Below are positions 1 through 7,783 of a DNA stretch of 64,000 nt, piece by piece. How positions within the stretch are numbered: position 1 is the first letter of the stretch; each line of letters begins with the position of its first letter. The position numbers were made by a program, and so were the translations under genes. Below the pieces are notes generated by a model that did no database searches, had not been told where the DNA came from, and saw only the letters and a program-made list of their open reading frames with translations. The DNA is from Marinimicrococcus flavescens (GTDB lineage: Bacteria; Pseudomonadota; Alphaproteobacteria; Geminicoccales; Geminicoccaceae): NCBI GenBank assembly GCA_029211145.1, contig JARGEQ010000126.1:1-64000 (forward strand), given 5' to 3'.

Positions 1-649
1 CCTCCCGTAGGCCGTGTCGTCCATGCCTGACCCCGCTTCCAGCGCATGGATTCTGCACAACCACAGCATGGGCGCATATCAATCGCGAACCGAGCCTTTT
101 TCTTGCGGGGTGGGCAGCGGCATCTGGAAGCCGGGCCATGAAGCTCACGGCGCAGCTCCTGCACCTGCCCACTCGTCGTCGAGCGCTCGCGTGCAATCCC
201 CGCGGACGGTGGACCAGGCGCGCCCCCGCGATGATGCGGCGGCGGACTCCTGCCCCAGCAGGATCTCCGGAAGAGATGAAGATCCGCTGAACGGACAGAC
301 GCCGGAGCAGATCGCCGCCAGCGGAACCGCGCAAGGCGCTGCGCGCGGCTGACTCTTTTCTCATTTGGTCGTTCGGCCAGGGCCGGGCATATCTCCCCCG
401 GCTCGTCCGGAGGCGGCAGCCGCGTCCGCGCCGCTCATCCTTCTTCACCCCCCCGAGTGGCATCCTCAGGGACGGTGGAGAAAGAGGGCGCCGCGGACGG
501 GCGCGGCGGCGGAGTTCCCACCACGACACCGTGCCCGTGAAAGCTGCACATCCTGCCAGCCCTCGCCGCCGCCAACTGAGCGAGAACAGGGGACGAAAGC
601 CGCGCGAAGCGCCTTGCCGGCTGCCCCGTCCCGGGGAGCGGGACCCGCA
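1..649. other. Intergenic region with repeat elements, no convincing gene
   Basis: No reading frame here has a believable product; the open frames are low-complexity Arg/Ala/Pro translations typical of GC-rich shadow frames. The stretch holds two adjacent units of the dispersed palindromic element described separately: a partial unit with a conserved interior at about 198-294, and a complete inverted pair of cores at 333-350 and 598-615. An ATG on the minus strand at position 24 could open a leftward gene that leaves the window after eight codons, but there is too little sequence to judge. Confidence 0.6.
333..615. repeat. Dispersed palindromic element, inverted pair 1
   Basis: The core AAGGCGCTGCGCGCGGCT lies at 333-350 and its inverted, one-base-changed copy AGCCGCGCGAAGCGCCTT at 598-615. 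A T-rich tract follows the left core and the matching A-rich tract precedes the right core, so the pair forms a large imperfect palindrome. The interior near 455-510 resembles the interiors of the units at 198-252 and 22012-22067 (GGTGG, then a GC-rich run with CGGCGGCGGA). It lies wholly outside genes, just downstream of the DUF2254 stop codon. Confidence 0.75.
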
Positions 650-2008
650 TTATCCGCCGAGCGGGTCCACCACGAGCCGCTCCTCGCTGCGGCAGGCTTC
701 GAGGGCGCGGGCGGCCAGGGTGTCGAAGCGGCGGCGCTCGGCGTCGGTGGGCAGCTTCTTGCGGGCAAGCTCGGCCACCCGCGAGAGCTGCTCCTCGATG
801 GCGTCGCGCCAGACCGGGTGGGCCAGGCGAGCAAGGCGGCCGAGCATCTCGGTCACCGGCCCGATCACGTCGAGATTGTCGGCCCCGTGCCGGGCGATCC
901 AGGTGGTGCCAGCGTCGAGGAGGAGCGGAAAATCCGGCCGCCTCAGCCGGACCCGGCCGTTCGCCACGACATCGGGCGCCCACTGCGCGGGCCCGCGCAA
1001 GGCGCCGCGCGCCAGCAGATCGCCGGCATATTCCAGGCACACCAGCGCGGTGCCGGGATCGTTGACGCCGGGCGAGAGGGCGCGGGCGGCGATCTCCGCC
1101 AAAAGCCCCAGGGCAAAGACCGGGTCACGGGTGGCAATCCGCTCCTGGGCGATGGTGAGCGCTGCGCGGAGCTGGCGCAGGACTTCCTCGCGCTGCCCGG
1201 TCTCGAGCCGGTCGAGGCGGTCGATGCGGGCTATCGGGCGCAGCGGCGAGGCGAACTCGCCCTCGCGCAGCAGGATGTCGATCACCAGCCCGCGCCGTGC
1301 CGCCAGCCCGGCCAGCGCCTCGCGGTCGACGAGCACCAGGAATCCGCTTTGCCGGTGGTGCACCAGCTCGCCCTCCGCGATCCCGAGAAAGGCCACCGAC
1401 GCCCCGGCAGCGGCGGCGTCGCCGTCGGCAAAGCAGCGCGCCAGGGCCCGGGCGGCACTGCGATGGACCCGCTCCACCAGGCGGCCGAGCTTGAGGAGGT
1501 CGGTGACGTGGGTGATCAGGTGGACCAGCCAGCGCAGCAGGAAGAGTGCCGCCAGCACGCCCAGGAGGAGAAGGATGGCGCTGCGCTCCCTGCCCAGCGG
1601 GAAGCCGGTGGCGAGCAGCCCGGCCACGCCGAAGACGAAGGTGCCCACAAAGGCGCCGAGCGCCGACTGCACCACCTTGTCGGCCATCAGCTCCGGCAGG
1701 GCCCGCGGCGAGCCCTGCGAGCCCACCATGTTGAGCAGCACCATGATGACCGACAGGCTCACGGTGGCGATGGTGAGCGAGCTGCCGGCCACCAGCCGGA
1801 ACAGCGAGCCCACATCGTCGAACTCGGGCAGCGGCAGCGGCACGGCATCGAGCCAGCCCGAGGGGATCGGGACGACGACCACCGCCACGACGATGGCCAG
1901 CGCCACGATGCTGAAGAGCGTGGGCCGCAGCCAGAAGCTCGAGCGCAAGGTGGCCATGACCTGCTGCGCCAGGCCGTGAAGCCGGCTGCGCAGCGAGGAG
2001 CCGTCCAC
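650..2008 (-). CDS. DUF2254 family integral membrane protein
   Basis: This is a 452-residue predicted inner-membrane protein of the DUF2254 family, whose function is unknown. The N-terminal third holds about four hydrophobic segments (roughly residues 28-48, 70-95, 112-135 and 143-165). The remaining two thirds are a soluble region rich in Arg and acidic residues, as usual for the family. The start is a GTG, 13 nt after the stop of the upstream M48 protease gene, so it is probably the last gene of a three-gene leftward operon with that protease and an SNase-like gene. Family assignment rests on recognised overall pattern, not on a catalytic motif. Confidence 0.8.
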   Translation of the reverse strand: MDGSSLRSRLHGLAQQVMATLRSSFWLRPTLFSIVALAIVVAVVVVPIPSGWLDAVPLPLPEFDDVGSLFRLVAGSSLTIATVSLSVIMVLLNMVGSQGSPRALPELMADKVVQSALGAFVGTFVFGVAGLLATGFPLGRERSAILLLLGVLAALFLLRWLVHLITHVTDLLKLGRLVERVHRSAARALARCFADGDAAAAGASVAFLGIAEGELVHHRQSGFLVLVDREALAGLAARRGLVIDILLREGEFASPLRPIARIDRLDRLETGQREEVLRQLRAALTIAQERIATRDPVFALGLLAEIAARALSPGVNDPGTALVCLEYAGDLLARGALRGPAQWAPDVVANGRVRLRRPDFPLLLDAGTTWIARHGADNLDVIGPVTEMLGRLARLAHPVWRDAIEEQLSRVAELARKKLPTDAERRRFDTLAARALEACRSEERLVVDPLGG

Positions 2009-2021
2009 GGCCGCGCCCGCC

Positions 2022-3494
2022 CTAGCCGCGCACCACCAGCTTGACCTTCTGCCCCGGCACGAGCCGCCCGTCCTGCAGGCCGTTCAGCAGCACGAACCAC
2101 TCCCGCGCCGCCTCGTCGACCTGCATGCGCCGGGCGAGGCCGTCGATCGTGTCGCCGGGCTGCACGGTGTGGATGCGGATGCGCAGCGGGACCGCGTCGG
2201 CGCGCTCGGCGGCGGTCAGCCGCCGCAGGCTGCGCACCACGCCCTCGAAGGCGGCGCTGTCGGCGCCGAGCTGCGGGCTCGCGAAGACGAAGCGGTACAT
2301 GCGGCCCTCGCCCATCGCGACCGCCGCCAGCAGCGCCTGGGTTTTCTTGCCGTTGATCGCCACCGGCGCGGTCGCCGTGGCGGCCGGCCGGCCGTTCGCC
2401 TCGAAGCGCCGCAGGTTCTGCGGCTGCAGCTTGGCGGCCCACTCCTGCGTCAGGTAGGCGGCCGGATCGGCGCTTTTGGCGCTGGCTGCGTCGAAGCGCA
2501 TGATCTGGCCGCGCGGCCCCTTGCCCAGGACCGCCGCCGGCGTGTTGACGAGCTTGAAGCCGGCGGGTGCCTCGAAGCGGAAATCGAGCTTGGGGTGGAC
2601 GAAGACATTGCCGCGCACATGGCCTTGTTCCGGACTGTCGCCGAAGATCATGCCGTCGACGGCACTCATGTAGGCGGCGGACTCGACCCGCCCCTGCCCG
2701 GCCTGCGCCTCGGCGGTCTGCGCCGCGTCACGCACCCGGTCGCGGGCGCGCGGATGGCTGGCGAGCCAGGTCGGCGTCTCCTCGCTCCGCCCGGAAAGCT
2801 GCCGGTTGAGGGCGCCATAGCCGTCCATGGCGTCGAGGAAGCTCACCATCGCCTCGGGATCGTAGCCGGCCCGCGCCATGTAGCGGATGCCGAGCTGGTC
2901 GGCCTCGAGCTCCTGGCTGCGCGAGAAGCCCTGGACATAGGCAGTGGCGCCCAGCGAGCCCACCTGCTGCCCCATCTGCGCGCCGGCGTCGCCGAGCAGG
3001 ACGCCGCCCAGGATGGCAGCACCCAGCGAGCCCAGCTGGCCCAGCATCGCCCGGTCGTAGCGCTGGGCGGTGTGGCGGGCGGTGACGTGGCCGATCTCGT
3101 GGCCCAGCACGCCGGCCAGCTCCGCCTCGTTGTCGGCCAGCGCGAGGAGGCCGCGCGAGACATAGACATAGCCGCCCGGCAGGGCGAAGGCGTTGACCAC
3201 GTCGCTGTCGAGCACGGTGAAGGTGAAGGTCTGGTCCTTCAGCTCGGAGACCTGGCCCAGCGACCTGCCGACCCGCTCGACATAGGCCTGCAGCGCCGGA
3301 TCGGCGTAGGCGCCGCCGAACTCGGCCAGGACCTTGGGATGCTCGTCCTTGCCGATCGCCGCCTCCTGGGCGGGCGACATCGAGGTGTACTGCGTGTCGC
3401 CGGTCGCCGGGTTGCGCACCGGCGTGCAGGCGCCGGTCGCAGCGATCGCGACCGCTGCGACCGCGCCGAGAAAGGGCCTGCGCCAAGCCTTCAT
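2022..3494 (-). CDS. M48 family zinc metalloprotease with C-terminal LysM-like domain
   Basis: A periplasmic or outer-membrane-attached zinc protease of the M48/BepA-like type, 490 residues. An N-terminal hydrophobic signal segment ends at Cys23 (A-T-G-A-C), a loose lipobox. The zinc site is HEIGH at residues 132-136, with the third ligand expected at Glu195 in the ELEAD segment. A hydrophobic Gly-rich stretch (about 150-190) lies between them. The last 55 residues contain a LysM-like VQPGDTIDGLARRM segment that could hold the protein at peptidoglycan. Family members take part in outer-membrane protein quality control. The start codon overlaps the stop of the upstream SNase-like gene by 4 nt (ATGA), indicating co-translation. 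Confidence 0.87.
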   Translation of the reverse strand: MKAWRRPFLGAVAAVAIAATGACTPVRNPATGDTQYTSMSPAQEAAIGKDEHPKVLAEFGGAYADPALQAYVERVGRSLGQVSELKDQTFTFTVLDSDVVNAFALPGGYVYVSRGLLALADNEAELAGVLGHEIGHVTARHTAQRYDRAMLGQLGSLGAAILGGVLLGDAGAQMGQQVGSLGATAYVQGFSRSQELEADQLGIRYMARAGYDPEAMVSFLDAMDGYGALNRQLSGRSEETPTWLASHPRARDRVRDAAQTAEAQAGQGRVESAAYMSAVDGMIFGDSPEQGHVRGNVFVHPKLDFRFEAPAGFKLVNTPAAVLGKGPRGQIMRFDAASAKSADPAAYLTQEWAAKLQPQNLRRFEANGRPAATATAPVAINGKKTQALLAAVAMGEGRMYRFVFASPQLGADSAAFEGVVRSLRRLTAAERADAVPLRIRIHTVQPGDTIDGLARRMQVDEAAREWFVLLNGLQDGRLVPGQKVKLVVRG

Positions 3495-4243
3495 GCCAGC
3501 TCCTCGATCTGTCCTCGTTCCGTCACCTCGATCATCGGCCCGCCCATGGCGAAGAGCCAGCCGCGCACCCGCACGACGCGGTCGGCCAGCTCCTGCGGGT
3601 CGAACCCCGCCCGCTCCATCACCCGCGCCTCGGGGAGCGGCACCCTTGCGGTGAAGTCACGCCGCCAATCCGCACCGAAGTTGAGATAGACATAGCGCCG
3701 CTGCCGCGCCGTTTCGAGGACCCGGCCGCTCACCAGGGCGAAACGGGGGGCATTGGCGCGCACCGACGCCGCCGCCTCGGGGCGCAGCCAGGGCATGGCC
3801 CAAAGGCCGCGGCCGGCGGCCTCGGCCGCCCGTTCCTCCTCCAGCAGGGCGGCGAAGGCGGCTGGCGGCAGCGGACCGGGCCAGACCCAGGCGAGGCCGC
3901 GCTGCACCAGCCCGCCTTGCAGCGAGCCGCCGCCTTCCACCGCCACCTCGGCCAGGATGCGCCCGTGCCGGTCGCCGCCCAGCGGAACGAACGCGACCTT
4001 CCTGCCCGCCGCGGCGTCCTCCAGCGCCGCCCGCGCTTCCTCGGCCAGCGGCGCTGCCCGGTCGTGTCCGCTCAGCGGGCCCGGCGTCACGATGCCCGCC
4101 AGCCGCAGCTCGCGTCCGTCCTCGAGACGCAGAAGATCACCCCGCGTCACTGCCCGCACGACACCGCCGCCCGCCTCGTCGGCGAGCGGTCCGCGACCCG
4201 CCAGCAGGAGGGCGGCGGCACCCGCCGCAAGGCCGCGCAGCAC
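3491..4243 (-). CDS. Secreted SNase-like (thermonuclease fold) protein, catalytic residues altered
   Basis: The frame stays open upstream to 4375, but those residues are only the antisense of the tRNA gene. The first usable start is the GTG at 4243, giving about 250 residues with a signal peptide (residues 1-21). The SNase pattern is visible: GD at 35-36, RLAGI at 47-51 and GDRHGR at 90-95. The catalytic segment, normally GIDxPE, reads GIVTPG here, so the Asp and Glu equivalent to D40 and E43 of staphylococcal nuclease are Val52 and Gly55. A binding rather than cleaving role is therefore likely. It is the first gene of the operon with the M48 protease. Confidence 0.72.
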   Translation of the reverse strand: MLRGLAAGAAALLLAGRGPLADEAGGGVVRAVTRGDLLRLEDGRELRLAGIVTPGPLSGHDRAAPLAEEARAALEDAAAGRKVAFVPLGGDRHGRILAEVAVEGGGSLQGGLVQRGLAWVWPGPLPPAAFAALLEEERAAEAAGRGLWAMPWLRPEAAASVRANAPRFALVSGRVLETARQRRYVYLNFGADWRRDFTARVPLPEARVMERAGFDPQELADRVVRVRGWLFAMGGPMIEVTERGQIEELA

Positions 4244-4297
4244 CGCGCGGCGAGCCTTGCGGCGGCAGGCCCGGGGCTGGTATAGCTCGCCGCGGGC

Positions 4298-4374
4298 GCG
4301 CCCGTAGCTCAGCAGGATAGAGCACGGGATTCCTAATCCCGGGGTCACAGGTTCGAATCCTGTCGGGCGCACCA
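4298..4374 (+). tRNA. tRNA-Arg (anticodon CCU)
   Basis: Complete cloverleaf. The acceptor strand GCGCCCG pairs with CGGGCGC near the 3' end. D-arm TAGCTCAGCAGGATAGAGC is present. The anticodon stem CGGGA/TCCCG encloses loop TTCCTAA, giving anticodon CCT, which reads AGG. The T-arm GTTCGAATC is canonical and the 3' CCA is encoded. It is transcribed rightward between two leftward genes. Confidence 0.95.
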
Positions 4375-4384
4375 TCCCCCGCCT

Positions 4385-4831
4385 TCAGGCCTTCGGGTGC
4401 GGCACGAACTCGATTCCGTGCTCGGCGGCGAGCCGCACCACCTGATCGGGCTCGCTGACCCCGCTGGCCTTCTCGAAGAACGCCCGCGTCCTGCCTGCCG
4501 GGGCCACCCAGGCGAGCATCCGCACCGGCGCGCCGGAGCGGTTGAGGAAGGCGTGCGGCACCTTCATCGGCAACCGCACCAGATCGCCGGGAGCCGCCGT
4601 CTGCGTGGCGCCGTCAAGCTCGACCTCCAGCTCGCCCTCGAGGATCCAGAAGAATTCGTCCTGGTCGCGATGAAGGTGTGGCGGCACGAAGGCCTCCGGC
4701 GGCAGCAGGCACTCCCAGGCCATCGAGTGCTCGCTTGCCTGCTTGAGGGTGTAGCGCTGGCCCAGGATGTCCCAGCTCACACCTTCATACGCATCGCCCG
4801 AGGCGGTCACGCCCCCGCTCATGCTCGCCAT
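4385..4831 (-). CDS. Cupin domain protein
   Basis: A single-domain cupin of about 148 residues. The first cupin motif supplies His52, His54 and Glu59 (PHLHRDQDEFFWILEG) and the second supplies His93 (PMKVPHAFLN), a full metal-binding set. The substrate cannot be told from sequence; small cupins include sugar isomerases, dioxygenases and sensors. The frame is open to 4930, but the ATG at 4831 has a strong ribosome site (GGGGAGGAT, 5 nt away) and the sequence before it is low-complexity, so the shorter form is preferred. It is divergent from the FAD-linked dehydrogenase gene at 5025. Confidence 0.8.
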   Translation of the reverse strand: MASMSGGVTASGDAYEGVSWDILGQRYTLKQASEHSMAWECLLPPEAFVPPHLHRDQDEFFWILEGELEVELDGATQTAAPGDLVRLPMKVPHAFLNRSGAPVRMLAWVAPAGRTRAFFEKASGVSEPDQVVRLAAEHGIEFVPHPKA

Positions 4832-5024
4832 CAAGATCCTCCCCGGCACGCCGCCGCGGCGCGCTGCCCGGCAGCAGGCCATGACGCGCCGATCCTGACA
4901 AGCCCCGCACCCGGGCTGCATGCCCACCACCTACGGCGCGCGCTTCAAGCGAGGCTGCTGCGGGTGTAGGAGAAGCCCCGGGCCGACGACGAGCGGCTCG
5001 CGACGTCAGGGGGACAGGACGACG

Positions 5025-6410
5025 ATGACAGACGTGGTGACGGCGCTCACGCAGGCGCTGGGCAAGGAGATCGTGTGCGCCGGAGACGACGTCCCGGCCC
5101 GCAACCGGCGCGACTGGACGGCCCCGGAGGTCCTGCCGCTGGCGCTGGTGCGACCGCGCACCACCGAGCAGGTCGCCACCGCCATGCGGCTGTGCCACGA
5201 GCACGGCACGCCCGTCGTCCCCCAGGGCGGCCTCACCGGCCTTTGCGGCGGCGGCCGCCCGGTCGAGGGCGGCATTGCCCTGTCCCTCGAGCGGATGACC
5301 GGCGTGGAGGAGATCGATCCCGCCACCGCCAGCATGACGGTGCGCTCGGGCACCCCGCTGGAGGCGGTCCAGAAGGCGGCCGACGAGGCGGGCTTTCTCT
5401 GCCCGCTGGATCTCGGCGCCCGCGGCTCCTGCGCCATCGGCGGCAATCTCTCGACCAATGCCGGCGGCAACCGGGTGATCCGCTACGGCATGACCCGCGA
5501 GATGGTGCTGGGGCTCGAGGTGGTGCTGCCCGACGGGACGGTGGTCAACAGCCTCAACAAGATGCTCAAGAACAATGCCGGCTACGACCTCAAGCAGCTC
5601 TTCATCGGCTCGGAGGGCACGCTGGGCGTGATCACCCGGGCGGTGCTGCGCCTGTGGCCCAAGCCGCGCACCGTCTCCGCCGCCTTTTGCGGTCTCGCCG
5701 ACTTCGACGCGGTGCTGCGCCTGCTGGACGAGGCCCGCGGCGGGCTCGGCGCCACGCTCTCGGCGTTCGAGGTCATGTGGCCGTCCTTCTACGATCTCAT
5801 CACCGCGCACGCGACCGGCGTCAGGACGCCGCTCGCCGGCCGGCACGGCCTCTACGTGCTGCTCGAGGCCCAGGGCTCGGATGCCGCCTTCGACGATCCG
5901 CGCTTCGAGGCGTTCCTCGAGCGGATGATGGAGGAAGGCGTGATCGAGGACGCCGCCGTGGCCCAGTCGCAGGGCGACATCAAGGCGTTCTGGGCGCTGC
6001 GCGACGCGGTGGCGGAGTGGGACCAGATCCTTGGCGGCCATGTGGGCTACGACATCGGCCTGCCGACCCAGCTCATGGACGAGTATGCGCTGGCCTGCGA
6101 GCAGGCCATGGAAGCGCGTTTCCCGGGTGCCACCACCGTCTGCTTCGGCCATGTCGGCGACGGCAATCTCCACGTCGTGGCGCATGCCCCCGGCCACGAG
6201 GTGCAGCCCTATGACGAGATCTCGAAGATCGTCTACGGGCTGGTCCGCGAGCGCGGCGGCACGGTCTCGGCCGAGCACGGAATCGGGACGCTCAAGAAGC
6301 CCTACTTTGCCTATGCCCGCACACCCGAGGAGATCGCCTTGATGGTGACCCTCAAGCGGGCGATCGACCCGAAGAACATCCTCAACCCCGGCAAGATCCT
6401 GAGCCTCTGA
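5025..6410 (+). CDS. FAD-linked 2-hydroxyacid dehydrogenase (GlcD/D2HGDH-like)
   Basis: A 461-residue flavoprotein of the VAO/PCMH fold. An FAD-binding domain (about residues 39-175, with PQGGLTGLCGG binding the pyrophosphate) is followed by the FAD-oxidase C-terminal domain. That domain carries GHVGDGNLH, the metal/substrate-binding signature, and ends in the classic ILNPGKIL tail. Family members oxidise D-lactate, glycolate or D-2-hydroxyglutarate and pass electrons to an acceptor; which substrate applies here is not decidable. The ATG at 5025, preceded by AGGGGGACAGG, is preferred to the upstream ATG at 4920, which adds an unrelated Arg/Cys-rich stretch. It converges on the MFS gene with a 6-nt gap. 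Confidence 0.85.
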   Translation: MTDVVTALTQALGKEIVCAGDDVPARNRRDWTAPEVLPLALVRPRTTEQVATAMRLCHEHGTPVVPQGGLTGLCGGGRPVEGGIALSLERMTGVEEIDPATASMTVRSGTPLEAVQKAADEAGFLCPLDLGARGSCAIGGNLSTNAGGNRVIRYGMTREMVLGLEVVLPDGTVVNSLNKMLKNNAGYDLKQLFIGSEGTLGVITRAVLRLWPKPRTVSAAFCGLADFDAVLRLLDEARGGLGATLSAFEVMWPSFYDLITAHATGVRTPLAGRHGLYVLLEAQGSDAAFDDPRFEAFLERMMEEGVIEDAAVAQSQGDIKAFWALRDAVAEWDQILGGHVGYDIGLPTQLMDEYALACEQAMEARFPGATTVCFGHVGDGNLHVVAHAPGHEVQPYDEISKIVYGLVRERGGTVSAEHGIGTLKKPYFAYARTPEEIALMVTLKRAIDPKNILNPGKILSL

Positions 6411-6416
6411 GACGCA

Positions 6417-7610
6417 TCAGGCGGCGGCCGGCGCCAAGGGTGCCGGCCGCCGCCCCGGCAGGACCAGGGCTGCCATGAACTGCAGCGCAGCAAGGCCGGC
6501 CATGAGCAGGAACAGGGCGGCCGAGCCGCCGGTGCCGGCGTGCATGCCCGAGATCAGCGGCACCACGAAGGCGTTCACGCCCAGCGCCAGCAGGAACTGC
6601 AGACCGTAGGCGCGCGAGCGAAAGGCGGGCGCCACATAGTGGCCGAGCAGCCAGCTCGAGACCGGGATCACCCCGAAGACCACCAGCATCAGCGGCACCG
6701 CCGGCGGCACCACGGCAGCCCCGCCCAGCAGGCCCAGGAGGAGCAGCAGCGGCGCCTGTAGGCCGAGGCCGGCCAGCAGCAGCGGACGCGGGCCCAGCCG
6801 GTCGATCAGGCTGCCGGTGAAGAGCTGGGTGAAGGAGGCGGCGAGGAACACCCCGGTGGTCACCGCGCCCACCCCCACGAGCCCCAGCGCCTCGACGTCG
6901 AGGCGCTCCTCGAACAGCTTGGGAAGGGCGATGGTGACGCCGTTGAAGACCAGCCCGCCCAGGAGTGCCGAGACCGCCACCACGAAGAACACGCGGCGCT
7001 GGTCGCGCGGGTCCATCGAGAAGCTCTTCCGCTCCGCTGCGCGTCCGCCGGCGGCCGTGGCCACCGGCCTGCGCGAGAAGAGGACATAGGCCGCCCCCAG
7101 CGCCAGCGTCACCAGGCCCGGCACGAGGAAGGCCATGCGCCAGCCGGCCCAGGCGGTGAGCCCCGCGGTGATCGCCGCCGCGAGCGCCACCCCCAGATTG
7201 CCCCACACGCCGTTGATCCCCAGCTCCCGCCCCGGCCGCTCGGCGAGCTGCACCACCATGGCGGTGGCAACCGGATGGTAGATCGCGGTGAACAGGCCGA
7301 TGGCGGCAAGACCCAGCGAGAGCGAGAACGGCCCCTCGGCAAAGCCTGTGGCGACCGACGCCGCGCCCAGCCCGAGAAAGAACAGCCGCATCATCGGCAC
7401 GCCGCCCCAGCGGTCGCCCAGCCAGCCGCAGGGATATGTCGCCAGCGCGAACAGCACGAAGGCAGGCGTGGCGAGGCTGAGCGTCTCCGCGTAGCTCATC
7501 CCCCACTCGACGTGGATGGCGAGCACCGCGGTCGGGAACACGAGCAGGAAGAAATGGTCGAGAAAATGCGCGACGTTGAGGAATCGCAGCGCCAGCCCAT
7601 TCGACATCAC
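6417..7610 (-). CDS. Major facilitator superfamily transporter
   Basis: A 397-residue protein made almost entirely of hydrophobic helices, about twelve, consistent with an MFS permease. The cytoplasmic loop between helices 2 and 3 carries GWLGDRWGG, a match to the MFS signature G-x3-D-R-x-G-R/G, and a basic loop near residues 180-200 separates the two halves. The cargo is unknown; overall appearance resembles drug or sugar efflux members. It stands alone and converges on the FAD-linked dehydrogenase gene. Confidence 0.82.
   Translation of the reverse strand: MMSNGLALRFLNVAHFLDHFFLLVFPTAVLAIHVEWGMSYAETLSLATPAFVLFALATYPCGWLGDRWGGVPMMRLFFLGLGAASVATGFAEGPFSLSLGLAAIGLFTAIYHPVATAMVVQLAERPGRELGINGVWGNLGVALAAAITAGLTAWAGWRMAFLVPGLVTLALGAAYVLFSRRPVATAAGGRAAERKSFSMDPRDQRRVFFVVAVSALLGGLVFNGVTIALPKLFEERLDVEALGLVGVGAVTTGVFLAASFTQLFTGSLIDRLGPRPLLLAGLGLQAPLLLLLGLLGGAAVVPPAVPLMLVVFGVIPVSSWLLGHYVAPAFRSRAYGLQFLLALGVNAFVVPLISGMHAGTGGSAALFLLMAGLAALQFMAALVLPGRRPAPLAPAAA
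6421..6453. terminator. Hairpin at convergent gene ends
   Basis: A perfect 12-bp inverted repeat (GCGGCGGCCGGC / GCCGGCCGCCGC) with a 9-nt loop lies at the junction of the convergent dehydrogenase and MFS genes, within the last codons of the MFS gene. There is no clear T-run on either side, so termination is inferred from position and stem strength. Confidence 0.5.
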
Positions 7611-7783
7611 GGACCGCCTCCCGTTTCCCCCATCCTACCGCCCGCCCGGCGCTGCGTCCCATGCCGGAACCGGCTGCCTGCCAGCCGCAAACGATCCACC
7701 CGCCGCAAGCTTCCGTTCATGCGACCAGCTATGATCAACGGCACGTTGGCCCGAGCCCCGTCCGCGGGCGGCGGGCCGGTGCG

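Noticed and set aside
1-24. Start of a leftward gene leaving the window
   Set aside because: Only eight codons from a minus-strand ATG are visible, too few to support a gene call.
14-352. Possible small rightward gene at the left edge
   Set aside because: The translation shows no family, no ribosome site, and its 3' half is made of the dispersed repeat element.
365-2044. Long rightward open frame over the DUF2254 gene
   Set aside because: Its translation is Arg/Ala/Gly/Gln-rich without motifs and is antisense to a clear membrane protein; such frames are expected in very GC-rich DNA.
4244-4375. N-terminal extension of the SNase-like gene across the tRNA
   Set aside because: The residues MVRPTGFEPVTPG and following are the well-known antisense translation of a tRNA gene, so they cannot be the real protein start.
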